Assembly: GCA_039583875.1 (NCBI GenBank)
Contig: CM077158.1
Span: forward strand, 241,971,447-242,035,446
Reading direction: 5' to 3'
Source of the DNA: Platanthera guangdongensis
Lineage: Eukaryota; Streptophyta; Magnoliopsida; Asparagales; Orchidaceae
Length of the DNA: 64,000 nucleotides
Shown: positions 43,801-55,800 of the stretch, one piece after another
Layout of the letters: the number at the start of each line of letters is the position of its first letter
How positions within the stretch are numbered: the stretch's first letter is position 1
The notes under the pieces: generated by a model
What the model saw: only the letters and a program-made list of their open reading frames with translations
The model's database searches: none
Told to the model about the DNA's origin: nothing
Program-made: the position numbers and the translations under genes

Positions 43801-46794
43801 AGAGGTATGATAGAGTCAGATACCTATCTTTGAGATAGTTACTAATGAGATTATTCTGTTGGCTGATTTTGGGGGAGCACGAGTACTTTGGAGTAGGCAA
43901 TGTAGAGCTCAGAGAAAAAAAATGGATGATTACTATGCAGGAGGAGATACAGTCTCTGCATAAGAACCACACTTATGATTTGTGAAATTTCCTAAGGGCA
44001 AGAAGGCTCTGAAGAATCATGTTAATTTTAGAATAAAATAGGAGGACCCTAGATACCCTTAAATACACGGTCAGATTATGGTGAAGTATTTCAGTCAAAA
44101 ATAGGGAGTTGATTTCAATGAGATCTTCTCACTTGTTGGAAGATGCGTCTATTCGGGATGTTCTTGACCTGCTGTGAGGGCTAGACTTGGAGATCGAACA
44201 AATGAATGTAAGACCATCTTTCTGCATGACGATTTAGGAGGAGGAGTTATATGGAGCAACCTGAGGTTTTTAGGGTGAAAGGAAAGGAGTGTCTAGTCTA
44301 CCACTTGAAGAATAGTTTGTATGGCTGAAGTAGTCCGTGACAGTGTACAAGAAGTTCAATGCTTTTATAGGAAGATTTACTTCAGGAGGATCACCCTTGA
44401 TCACTGTGTGTTTTATAAAGTAGTATGCTCCATAGGATTTCATCATTTACTTATCTATGTTGACGATATGTTGATAGTTGGGAGGGTAGTACTGCGTTGT
44501 ATTGCCGAATGAAGAGGCATCTGAGCTCCACGTCTACGATAAAGGACTTTGGGAGCTATGAAGACCATCTAGGATGCATATTCTGAGAGATAGAGACTGC
44601 AAATTACATTGGTTTTCACAAGAAAGATACATCAGGAAGGTTCTACAGAGATTCAGTATGGATCAAGTAATGTGAGCATTTCATGCTTACTACTAACCAA
44701 TACCCAAGCACACCTAAGGCAAAAGGGGAGATGCAGAATGTACTTATGCTTCTGCAGTTGGCAGCCTTATGTACGCGATGGTGTANNNNNNNNNNNNNNN
44801 NNNNNNNNNNNNNNNNNNNNNNNNNNNNNNNNNNNNNNNNNNNNNNNNNNNNNNNNNNNNNNNNNNNNNNNNNNNNNNNNNNNNNNNNNNNNNNNNNNNN
44901 NNNNNNNNNNNNNNNNNNNNNNNNNNNNNNNNNNNNNNNNNNNNNNNNNNNNNNNNNNNNNNNNNNNNNNNNNNNNNNNNNNNNNNNNNNNNNNNNNNNN
45001 NNNNNNNNNNNNNNNNNNNNNNNNNNNNNNNNNNNNNNNNNNNNNNNNNNNNNNNNNNNNNNNNNNNNNNNNNNNNNNNNNNNNNNNNNNNNNNNNNNNN
45101 NNNNNNNNNNNNNNNNNNNNNNNNNNNNNNNNNNNNNNNNNNNNNNNNNNNNNNNNNNNNNNNNNNNNNNNNNNNNNNNNNNNNNNNNNNNNNNNNNNNN
45201 NNNNNNNNNNNNNNNNNNNNNNNNNNNNNNNNNNNNNNNNNNNNNNNNNNNNNNNNNNNNNNNNNNNNNNNNNNNNNNNNNNNNNAATCTTCTCAATGTT
45301 CGAATTGAAAAAATTGTTTCTTTTTTTGTCCGCAAAAAAGCTATTTTACTGTTACCCTCAATTATAGGGAAAGTTTGAAGAGTTGGATCCAAAAGCAAAG
45401 AAGTATCTTCGCGGGGATGGTGCTAATCTGGAGGTATACTTTCTTTTTTGGGGGGTTTGCTTGAGCAACAAACAAATAGTGAATGTTTATCTATGATAAT
45501 CTTTATCTGCGTGATTTAGGCACTTTTGGATAAAAAATTGAAAGGGCAGCTCAGTGCCAAAGAAAAATTATTTGGCCAGTCTGCTAAAGCTGCTGCTATG
45601 ACTGAAAAGGTTTACTTGTTTCTCCTATATTTAACATGAGATCTATATTATATATTTGGTGCTTATTGTTGGTTACTTAAATCCTTTCAACATTCATTAA
45701 AACATCTTTGTATGTTGAATAACAATTATAGAAACATTTCATGCCCGTAGCACTTGGAGAGAATTAGGCCCCGTTCGTTTGCAATGTTTTCATTTACGGT
45801 TTTCGTTTTGCTTCAAACCGAAAACATCAAGCGTTTTTTGTTTTGGGGCAAAACGAAAACTTATGTTCGTTTGTAACATGGTTTTCATGTCCGTTTTAAG
45901 CCAAAACGAAAACGTATGTTCGTTTGCATCATGATTTTCAGTTTGATATGGAAATTTCATATTTACTAAATTTGTGGACGGCCTGGGGAAGAAACAAACA
46001 GCAGCACCTCCACCGCCCTAGAGCCGGCTGGTTGTGCTAGGGGAAGAAGCACCAATGCCCTAGAGCTCCCTAGAGCTTGGTCACCTCCACTGCCCTAGAA
46101 ACAAACAGCAAATGGGTCACCTCCACTGTCCTAGAAACAAACAACAACATTAGCGGCGCCTGAATCACGACAGGGAAGGAAAAAACTGGTGCCCGGGAAA
46201 ATCGCGACAGGGAAGAAACCACCTGGCGCCGGGAAAATCGCGACTAAAAGAAACCTTACCCGTGGAAGAAGAAGATGTGTGTCCAGAAATGGCGCTGGGA
46301 GCTTCGTTTACCGGTAGGGAATGTCGGGAAGGAGGAGATTTGGCGCCGGGAGCTTTGTTTACCGGTAGGGAATGTCAGGAAGGAGGATATTTGCTGCCGG
46401 GAGTGAATGTCGCGACAGGGTTTCTCGCGCTCCGTCGAGAAGGAGGAGAAAATTCTGTTTGCAAAACAAAGGAAAACCGACCTATCGGGATCGGTTTTGA
46501 GGAGTGAAGATTTAATGAAGGAGTTAAAACGATTGTGTTTGTGTCAAAACCAAAACAGATTAAAACAGAGACAAACGAACACCTACATTGAGCCTGCGAA
46601 AACTGAAATGAAAACCGGCTGTCAAAACCAAGCAAACGAACGGGCCCTTAGTGTTTTTTTGGAATTCAGGAGCACTGCATGCAAAGTAGCTGGATATTGC
46701 AACAAAACATAATTATGAAAAATTACAAAATGGGAAGGCCTAATCTACTATTGATTATATCCATGATCCTTGTTGGTTGCTCATAAAAAGATGA

Positions 46795-46832
<38 letters not shown>

Positions 46833-49800
46833 GAAGGTTGTCAGGATCGAGATCCTAGATGAGATTGTTTCGAGGTAGGATTGGATCTGATGGTAGGGTC
46901 GGATCGAGGATCATTTTATAAAATCAGAATCGATTTACAAAATCTGGATCGTAGGATCGTAAGATCCTAGGATTTGGATCGTGATGCTGACAACCCTGAT
47001 AGAGAGAGAGAAATGGTCGTGTAGGGCGGGTTTTACCTGATTTTATTGCATTTGACCAATAAAACTTGAAATTCTCATCGCCTGAGATGGGAAAAATATA
47101 GACTACACTTTTCCTTCTTAACCAAAACTTTGATAGATAATTCATCAATGTTCTAGAACTTTTAGGATTAACCAATCTTATGTTGTTAAAGATGTACCTA
47201 AGGTTCAAGGCTTGTCAGACTCATGCGTATGCGCCTTATAGCCCTGACACAAATCTTTTTGTGCTTATAGATCAGAGTAAGCCCAACCGAGTGAGGTTTT
47301 TGTTATAATATTATTTAAAATAATGAAATAATGTAATAGCTCATCAAATTTGAATATTATGCAAGTTAACCCATTGATCTCATTTCTTAAGAGAGATAAA
47401 TGATAATATGATTAGAGAATTGATGAAGAATTTGATCGAGAATATGAATTGATGTTTGATGATGATTATTTAAAATGAGATGTGGTTGTGCTCTGCCTTC
47501 ATCATGCAAGTGTCTGCAGCTAGGTTCCAGGACCTCTTACACCTTGATTCTCCTTGAGCCTTTAACAACTATGTACCAATCTAACTTAATGCATGGAGTA
47601 GTCTTTTATTATTTATACCTTAGAATATTGATGACAACAATTATAATGGTGATGATTGAATAACTTTCCGTGAAATTATGAGAAATTTTGTGACTTCGAT
47701 TTGAAAGAATTTCAGTGCCATTACTTTGTAGAATCATCTACTATTTAGGTTGATATAGCTTGAAGAATGAATTGAGTCTTCTCATTAGCTTTAGCGAATA
47801 TTTTAAGAATGAATTGAGTCTTCCCATTAGCTTTATTAAAACTGAATCTTGATCTGGCATCTTAGAACTTAAAACTTTTTTAGATTTCCTATGTAAATGT
47901 GAGTTATTATTGTTTTTTACTAGAAGGGTCATAAAAATGAATATTGCTACCAACTATCTTAAGCATTTTATAGTGGCTTATGCCCACCGAGCATGGTTAT
48001 TTGGAGGCTGAAGGTCTTGAAAAGACCTGGAGGATCAAGCAAGAGACAATTCTTCAAGAAGTGGATATTATAAGTTCAAGGCAACCTTTTGATATGGTCT
48101 TGAAAGGTAGTAACAAGCTCTTTTCTAACCATTTTAGTTTTAATTATTTTTATTTACAACATTCTTGTTGTTGCTAAAGTTTTTTATTTCATAATCATGG
48201 ATTGGTAGAAATATCTGATTTCATGCAAGACTCGGTAATTTTTGATTTCATGTTGGCAACAGAAGACTCAATAATATTTCATATATAGATACCACATTGT
48301 TAGAGACCTTTCCACTGAATATATATTGTTAATAAAATTGGCACTTCAAAAAAATAGAGAAGTACTTATGCATGAGTGAGATTATGACTATAGATAGGGC
48401 ACAATAATGACAAAGGATCCATATAGCTGACCCCACTATAGTGGTATAAAATCTTGAGTGTTGTTGTAATCATCTATTGGTTTGAAGTTTATAAGAAAAG
48501 CATATAGATCCACTATATTTTCAAAATGACAATTGGAGTTCTGTTATGTGCTCATGTAAAAGATCACGTCACCCACATTGAAGATTACTTACTTTTCTTT
48601 GTACCTTTAGATCCCCAAGTTCCCCAATGGTGATCACCGGAACAAAACTGTGGCTTACTTTAGGGGTGGTCACCTTGTCAAAAGAGATGATGGGAGCCCC
48701 AATACCATAAAGTAGGAAAAGTAAGAAATTATGGACTGCCTAGTTTTCTCCCTCCATCCAAAGTTTAAATACACAAGACCCTATTAAGGAATAAAAAGGC
48801 TGCCCGGTGCACAAAACATCCCCACATAGCGAGGGTTCAGGGAAGGTCCCACCGCACGGGTGAAATGTAGGCAAACCTTACCCTGCATTTTTGCATGAGG
48901 CTGCTTCCAGGACTCAAATTCGTGATTTCAAGGTCACACGACGACACCTCAACCAGTGCGCCAAGGCCTCCCTAATAAGGCACGATTGCCAAAAAAACAC
49001 AAGTTTGAAAATATCAAAATAGTCAACATAATATTAATTGATGAATTATAAATGTGTTGAAATAAAATGATATTCTTCTAAATATTGCGGTCACTTCTTT
49101 GACATGCTCACTTGGACTAGTTTTCTTATCATTCTTGTGTTGCCAAATGCATTTACCCGTCTCTCTTTTCCTTCGTAATGTGTTTGTCCTCAACCTCAAA
49201 AGAAGGATGCAATGATTTGAACTCTTGGAGCTCCTCCTAAGTGTTTCAACTGTCGGTAGGCTTTTCTTTTGTTTCAATAGTTCACCATTTGCCTTGGTGT
49301 AACCGAGAATATAAAATTTACATTGATTTTAGCATGACCCACCCTTCAATAATGTGGGGGTATAGTAGCCATGTTTAGTGGGGGGATCTCTTGTGTATGG
49401 TTCAACTGTTTAAGCGACGATACATGGAAAAGTGAATGTATTTACGCATTGAGAGTTAATTTCACTTTGTAGCGTGTCACCGATATATTTGACTACTCTG
49501 TACAGTCCATAGAATTTTGGAGACAATTTTGTATGAACTATAACTGTCCTCGCCATTGAGTTAACAATGTTGTTGTATATTAAGCATGCCCATTCACGAA
49601 CCTTAAAATGTAACTCATAGTCGTGATCGTGATAGCAAGTCTTCATTCTAATTTAGGTATGCAATGATTGATCTATTGTAGTGTTTAGGGCTCCATTCTT
49701 CCATTTATTATGTTATGCCGCATCATGTATTTATTTTGTCTTTATGTCGCATTTATGTCAAGCATGTGATATTTACGTTTGTCTTCTTGTAAGTCTATTT

Positions 49801-52800
49801 AAAGGACCCTGAGTCTTGTATTATTAAGCAAAAAATATTTCTATTGCTTTGTCTTTTATGTGAGATTTTGGTAGCTCTCTTCTTTCTTGAGCACGCCATG
49901 ATTAGGCAGTCACGGTTCCTGCTTCGTTGCATGTATGAGTATAATAGCCATGATTAGTGGGGATCTCGTGTATGGTTTAACTGTTTAAGTGAAGATACAT
50001 GGAAAAGTGAATGTATTTACATATCGAGAGTTAATTTCACTTTGTAGCGTGTCACTGATATATTTGACTACTCTGTACAGTCCATAGAATTTTGGAGACA
50101 ATTTGTGTATAAACTATAACTGTCCTCGCTATTGAGTTAACAATGCAGTTGTAGAATTAAGCATGCCCATTCACGAACCTTAAAATGTAACTCATAGTCG
50201 TGATCGTGGTAGAAAGTCTTCATTCAATTTGGGTATGCAATGACTGATCTATAGCGGTGTTATGGGCTCCGTTCTTCCCATTTATTATGTTATGTCACAT
50301 CATGTCTTTATTTCATCTTTGTCGCATTTATGTTAAACATGCCATGTTTACGTTTGTCTTGTTGTAAGTCTATTTCCCCTGGGTCTTGTATTAGTAAGCA
50401 AGAAGTATTTTTATTCATTTGTCTTTTATGTGAGGTTTTGGTAGCTCTCTTCTTTCTCGAGCATGCCCTGCTTAGGCACTCGCGGTTCCGGCTTTGTTGC
50501 ATCTCTCACCATCGTCATCTCCGCTTTCGGTCATTCTTTAGCCACGCTCCAAGTAGACCCATAACATCTTGGTATCAGAGACACTCTTTCCTCGGATCAA
50601 CATTTCCGCCGCATTTGATCTCTGTAAATAGGCTGACAACTCCATCGATCATCCGAGGCTTTCCTCTTCTTGACGACTTCCCTATGTCGGCCTCTACAAC
50701 ACCCATGTCAACTTCACAGTAACCGGCGACCACAACGATTCGTCGTCCTATGCACCTTCCAATCGATCCTCATGCGAGATCATCTCCCAAAGCTGGATGC
50801 CTCCTCCCACTTTGATTGATGAAGGTTGTCGCGCCGATCCAACCATGTACCGCCAACAACTGCCAATCCCTCGAGGGACCACGAACAGAAAATTGATAAC
50901 ACCGCTTTCTTCTCCAAAGGGCAGACACCAATACAGTCGTTCATCGAGCCCATCACACTCTGCAGCTCTCGCAGGAGACGCGAGGAGAGGCTTCAAAACC
51001 ACAACGACTCATCGTGGCTTGCGGTTTTTTCGACGAGGAATATTCGTTGTTGTGCGGCGTTCCGCAACTTTCGCACACATTAATTGCACGCGTGTGCTAC
51101 ACTCTCCATTCCAGCGCTGCTGTTTTTTCAGTTTCCAAACCATCTACTTAGGGGAATTAATTACTTTCGGTTCAAGCCTGAAACAACACATGAATTTCAT
51201 TATTTCTCCCGTCTAGCCAGAAAGTTTCAAATCAGACCGAGGCTTAATTAATTTAGGGGGAAAATTATTAATCCTTGGACTCCTCTGCCTCAGAAATTTC
51301 TTATCTCAACATTGGGAAGCGTCGTGGGTTGCGTGGCCAATCAACTCACACTGACCTATAACTCACTCGGTTTCATCCACCCAACACAACATGAGTGACT
51401 CGCTGGATCAATTCAACCAACTTATGACCATGGTGCAGGCCTTTATAACGCAACAAATTGCCATCGCGAAACTTCATAAGGATGTCATTACTGCACTCTC
51501 TAAGCGTCTTGATGATCTCTCAATTGTTCTCGCACACGCTTGCAGTAGTCAGGTGTCTCCCCTGCTGCTCCTACAACTGAATTCTCCTACCATGGCACTG
51601 TCAGAGGCCAACGTCGTTCCTCTTTACACCAAGTTGACTTTCCCTAATTATGACGGGAGGGACGATCCTTTGGGATGACTCACCAGATGCGAGCAATTTT
51701 TTAGCCATCAACAGACATCAACAATTGAATGGATCAGTCTAGCGTCCTTCCACATGCTCGATGTCACCCAATTATGGTTCGCCCGTTTGCCGGTCGACAA
51801 TCCAAGAATGATCTGACATGACTTGAAACGGGCCTGCAATCTACGCTTTGACCCCCCGATTCACAGCGACCCCCCTTGGGGATCTCACGACGTTATGACA
51901 GACATGGTCGATTGATGGGTATCTGGAACAGTTCCAAATACTTCTTGCTCACGTCACGATACCCTCGGAAATGCAGATTGCCATCTTTACAACCGAGCTT
52001 AGCGATCCATTGTGTTTGAATGTCGAATTCGAGGCGCCCAGGAACTTAGGAAGTGCTATGAGTTTAGCCTAGGAACTTAGTAAGTGCTATGAGTTTAGCC
52101 CAGTTTTGCGATCGTCGACTTCAACTAGCTCAATAGGCCTACATCACCACTGACATGCGTGCTTAAAAAGGACGTACCGAGGGCATCGACACCTCGTAGG
52201 TCCACCAACTATCTCGTGTGGAAATGTCTGACCTCCGCGCACAAGGATTATGTTATAACTGCGAATAGCAGTATACAAGCAGACACTCGTGCATGAAACT
52301 TCTTTATCTGCAAGTGGATGACTCTGATGATGACGAGGTCGGATGAAGTGTCCATCGTCATGATCTCCCTCAAGCTTGAGGTCAAACTCTTTTTGTAGGG
52401 CATGAGAGATGTTGCGGGCTCTTATTCCCATTTATTATGTTATGTCGCATCGTATATTTATTATGTCTTTATGTCGCATTTATTTCAAGTGTGTCATAAT
52501 TATGTTTAATTTGTCTTGCAAGTCTATTTAAAGGACCCCTTGGGTCTTGTATTAGTAATGAAAAAATATTTTTATTTCTTTGTATTTTATGTGAGATTTT
52601 GGTAGATCTCTCTTCTCTCGAGCATGCCCCGCTTAGGCGGCCGCGGTTCCTGCTCCGATGTATCTCTCGCCACTGTCATCTCCACTTCCGATCATCCTCC
52701 GGCTACCGCTTCGAGTAGGCCCATAACAAGTAGTTTTAAAATTTGATTCCGACAATGAAACACTATATTAACATCTTTCACCTTATCCGACTCATGGATA

Positions 52801-55800
52801 TATGATAATAACCTTTGGCGGTTGTGCCCAAACATGACTCAAAAAAGAGACTATTTTAACGAATTGTGATAGCAGGTATTGCAACAGTATTAGGTAAGGT
52901 TTACTTCTTGTGAAGCAACATAAATACAATGTAATTATTCTATTTATCACCTTGGTCTGTCAATTTGAGGATGGTATGTTGAAGTTAGATAGAGTTGTGT
53001 CTTGCTTAATTTGAAGAATTCACTTCATAAGGGCTTGTGAATACTGTCTCGGTCAGACATAATAAATTTGGGCACCCCTTCAATAAATCCATCAAAATGT
53101 CTGAACGCACTTGGGTTATCAAAAGCGGTTGGAAAAGCCTTAGGACTCAATGATGTTCATTTTTTTCTGTTGACAGACTCTGTTTGACAATAAAAGTTGA
53201 TACGGCACAGGCGTCACACCTCTCCGCCACCCTGGAGTCTCACCAGGGGGCCCACCTGGAGTCAGCACCAGGCGGATTTCATCAGGTCCGCGGCCCGTAC
53301 ACCCCAACCAGCTCTCCGTCGTGGAGTCACCACCATGCGACAGGTTGTTGAGGCCGGAGCTCGATCCCCCGATCTCTTAGATAAGAGGCCTTCACCAGTG
53401 CTCTCATCACCAACTGAGCCGCGGATCAGTTGGTGATGAGAGCGCTGGTGAAGGCCTCTTATCTAGGAGGTCGGGGGATCGAGCCCCGGCCTCAACAACC
53501 TGCCGCATGGTGGTGACTCCATGACGGAGAGCTGGTTGGGGTGTACGGGCCGCAGACCTGATGAAAGCCGCCTGGTGCTGACTGCAGGTGGGCCTCCTGG
53601 TGGGAATCCAGGGTGGCGGGCAGGTGTGACGCCTGTGCCGCATCATAAAAGTGTCGGGGGCAGCTCTCCGTCATGGAGTCACCACCATGCGGCAGGTTGT
53701 TGAGGCCGGGGCTCAATCCTCCGACCTCATAGATAAGAGGCCTTCACCAGCGCTCTCATCACCAACTGATCCGCGGCTCAGTTGGTGATGAGAGCGCTGG
53801 TGAAGGCCTCTTATCTAGGAGGTCGGGGGATCGAGCCCCGGCCTCAACAACCTGCCGCATGGTGGTGACTCCATGACGGAGAGTTGGTTAGGGTGTACGG
53901 ACCGCGGACCTGATGAAAGCCGCCTGGTTCCAGGTGGGCCCCCTGGTGGGACTCCAGGGTGGCGGGCAGGTGTGACGCCTGTGCCGCATTAAAAGTTCTT
54001 TTTAATCCCTTCAGTGATCTTGAAATTGCTTTCATGACTAAACAGATCTGTGGTTCCATTTTCTGAATTGAATGCTTTCATGTGTTTGGCAGAAATCTCA
54101 AATTTCTTGTGGATGACATGAAACAACTCGATCAGTGATCTTGAAATTGCACATAAGATTTATCAGTTTATTGTGAGATTGTCAGCTGCTCTGTTCAAGA
54201 TCCCCCTATCTGTATTCAATTGCAACATCAAATCTAAGTAGTTTGCTAATCCAATGCTATCGGGGGGATGTGTTCAATTTTTGTTTGAGCATGTGCTTCT
54301 AATTATAATGGTCCATGTGAATTAGAAAGCCTTCTCCACAGATAGGGTTTCTAGTGCTGTATCACCTTCGTCAAACTGATTAATTCCAGCTCACTGGACG
54401 GTAATCCAGGACGATGCATTACTATCTTTTGACTAAAAAACAATGTGATGTACATTACCTATATATTTAGGGAAATACGGGAGTTGATGGAGATGAATTT
54501 TAGACAAGGGAGCCTTTAATGTTGTGAAGGCTCTTGCACTTTATTCATATCAATGGAAGGAAATTTTCTTTTGAAGTAAATTGAGTATAATTGCCATGAA
54601 ACCCTCTTAAAGCTTCAAGTGAGTGTACTTTTGGCCATTCCAGTACCACTGTTTTTGCTAGAGTCTGTCAGCACTCCTTACCATACTCGCTGTGACCATA
54701 ATAAGTCACAGTTGGATCACCAAAATTGCAGTTAGATCTCTTTAGATCAAGATGGTGTGTGCAGATTAGTCTAACACGGTTCAAATATGATGAATTTGCT
54801 CTGCCCATATCTGTCTATATATAAGCATATCATCAAAAGACCAAGATGATGTTTCTTAAATGTGCGCAAACTACCTCACTCCTTAGAGCTTGAATGTGGA
54901 GGGGCATTTGTCAGGCTAACCGCCACGACGATAAACTTGAAATGGTCGTTATGAATCTTGAATATTTTTTTGCCAATGTCCTTTATGTGCATTCAGATCT
55001 GGCGGTATCCCGAATGAAGATCCGGCTTTGCAAAGAAAATTAATCATGTAGCTCATTGAATGTTTAGATTGAAAACTTATCTTTAACTCTTTTTGCTTTG
55101 AGCTCTCCCTAAACCTGTTTTCTGCTTATTTCTCTGTTTTGAATGATTAGGAGCTTCAAAAATATGCTGTAGCAATTTTTTTAATTTCCTATAATTTCAC
55201 TTGAAATTAGGATGAACACAATATAATTCCAAAGGCAAAACAGAAATATAATTGTTGGCATTAGCATGGAGTGGCTTTTCTTCTTCATTATTCTTTACTT
55301 TTTTTCTTTTGTTCCCTATGTAACAATACACATTTTTGGGCAATAAATTGCAGATTTAGGTCCGTACAAGGTGGAATATACATTGAGTGGCCGCTATATG
55401 CTTGTTGGAGGACGAAAGGGTCATTTGGCTTTGATAGATTTGATTACTATGAATCTCATCAAAGAATTTCAGGTATAATAATTCATTCTGGCTTCTATAT
55501 CATTGTTATTAGCATGTTCAGGTTAATGTATTCAAGCCTTTAAAAAAGTGTATTATTGTTATCAAAGCTGAAGCAATATTATTTGACATTATTTGACATG
55601 GATTGCACATCTTAGATGCCTGCAGACAAAGCTTTGTTCACATATTTTTATGAATGCAAAACTTTCCTCTGCCCTAATTTATTCATCCTAAAATTTGTTG
55701 ATCAAACAGATACTTTAAACATGGCTGACCGGACTTTGAATGCCCAAGATAATAATGTAATGGGCTAAGTTGCATCTTTTTATTACTTTGGTAACGATGT

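Larger units (their letters stand above)
50258..52728 (+). mobile_element. Gag-only LTR retrotransposon (TR-GAG-like)
   Basis: LTRs 50258-50566 and 52410-52728 begin TGTTATGGGCTCC (TGTTGCGGGCTC in the 3' copy) and end GCCCATAACA or aCCCATAACA, with complementary termini. A tRNA-Met PBS (TGGTATCAGAGAC) follows the 5' LTR. The only coding region is a Gypsy gag. Flanking 5-mers AGCGG and AGTAG differ by the two changes expected from CpG decay. Protease, RT and integrase are absent, so the element was always non-autonomous or lost pol cleanly. Confidence 0.88.
49020..55050 (-). pseudogene. Decayed antisense Gypsy pol in UTP7 intron 4, with later insertions
   Basis: Minus-strand remnants appear in normal pol order. 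RT: a GYRQI-like segment, then [16 protein letters not shown], then SLTNAPP (about 55010-54900). Thumb: LEALRGFHG (about 54645-54600). RNase H end: [16 protein letters not shown] (about 54265-54215). Integrase core: MSDRDS, then STYHPQ (about 53080-52970). Integrase end: [17 protein letters not shown] (49580-49480). Polyprotein C-terminus: [14 protein letters not shown] (about 49240-49200). It is interrupted by a foldback element (53198-53988), a gag-only LTR element (50258-52728) and a duplication. No LTRs are recognised. It has many stops and is old. Confidence 0.75.

Noticed and set aside
44609..45398. Four ORFs of 179-252 codons spanning the N run
   Set aside because: They translate unknown bases; artefact.
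53422..53495. Possible functional tRNA gene
   Set aside because: A- and B-box-like words are present, but no cloverleaf with proper acceptor stem is evident and copies are arranged as palindromes; treated as SINE-like.
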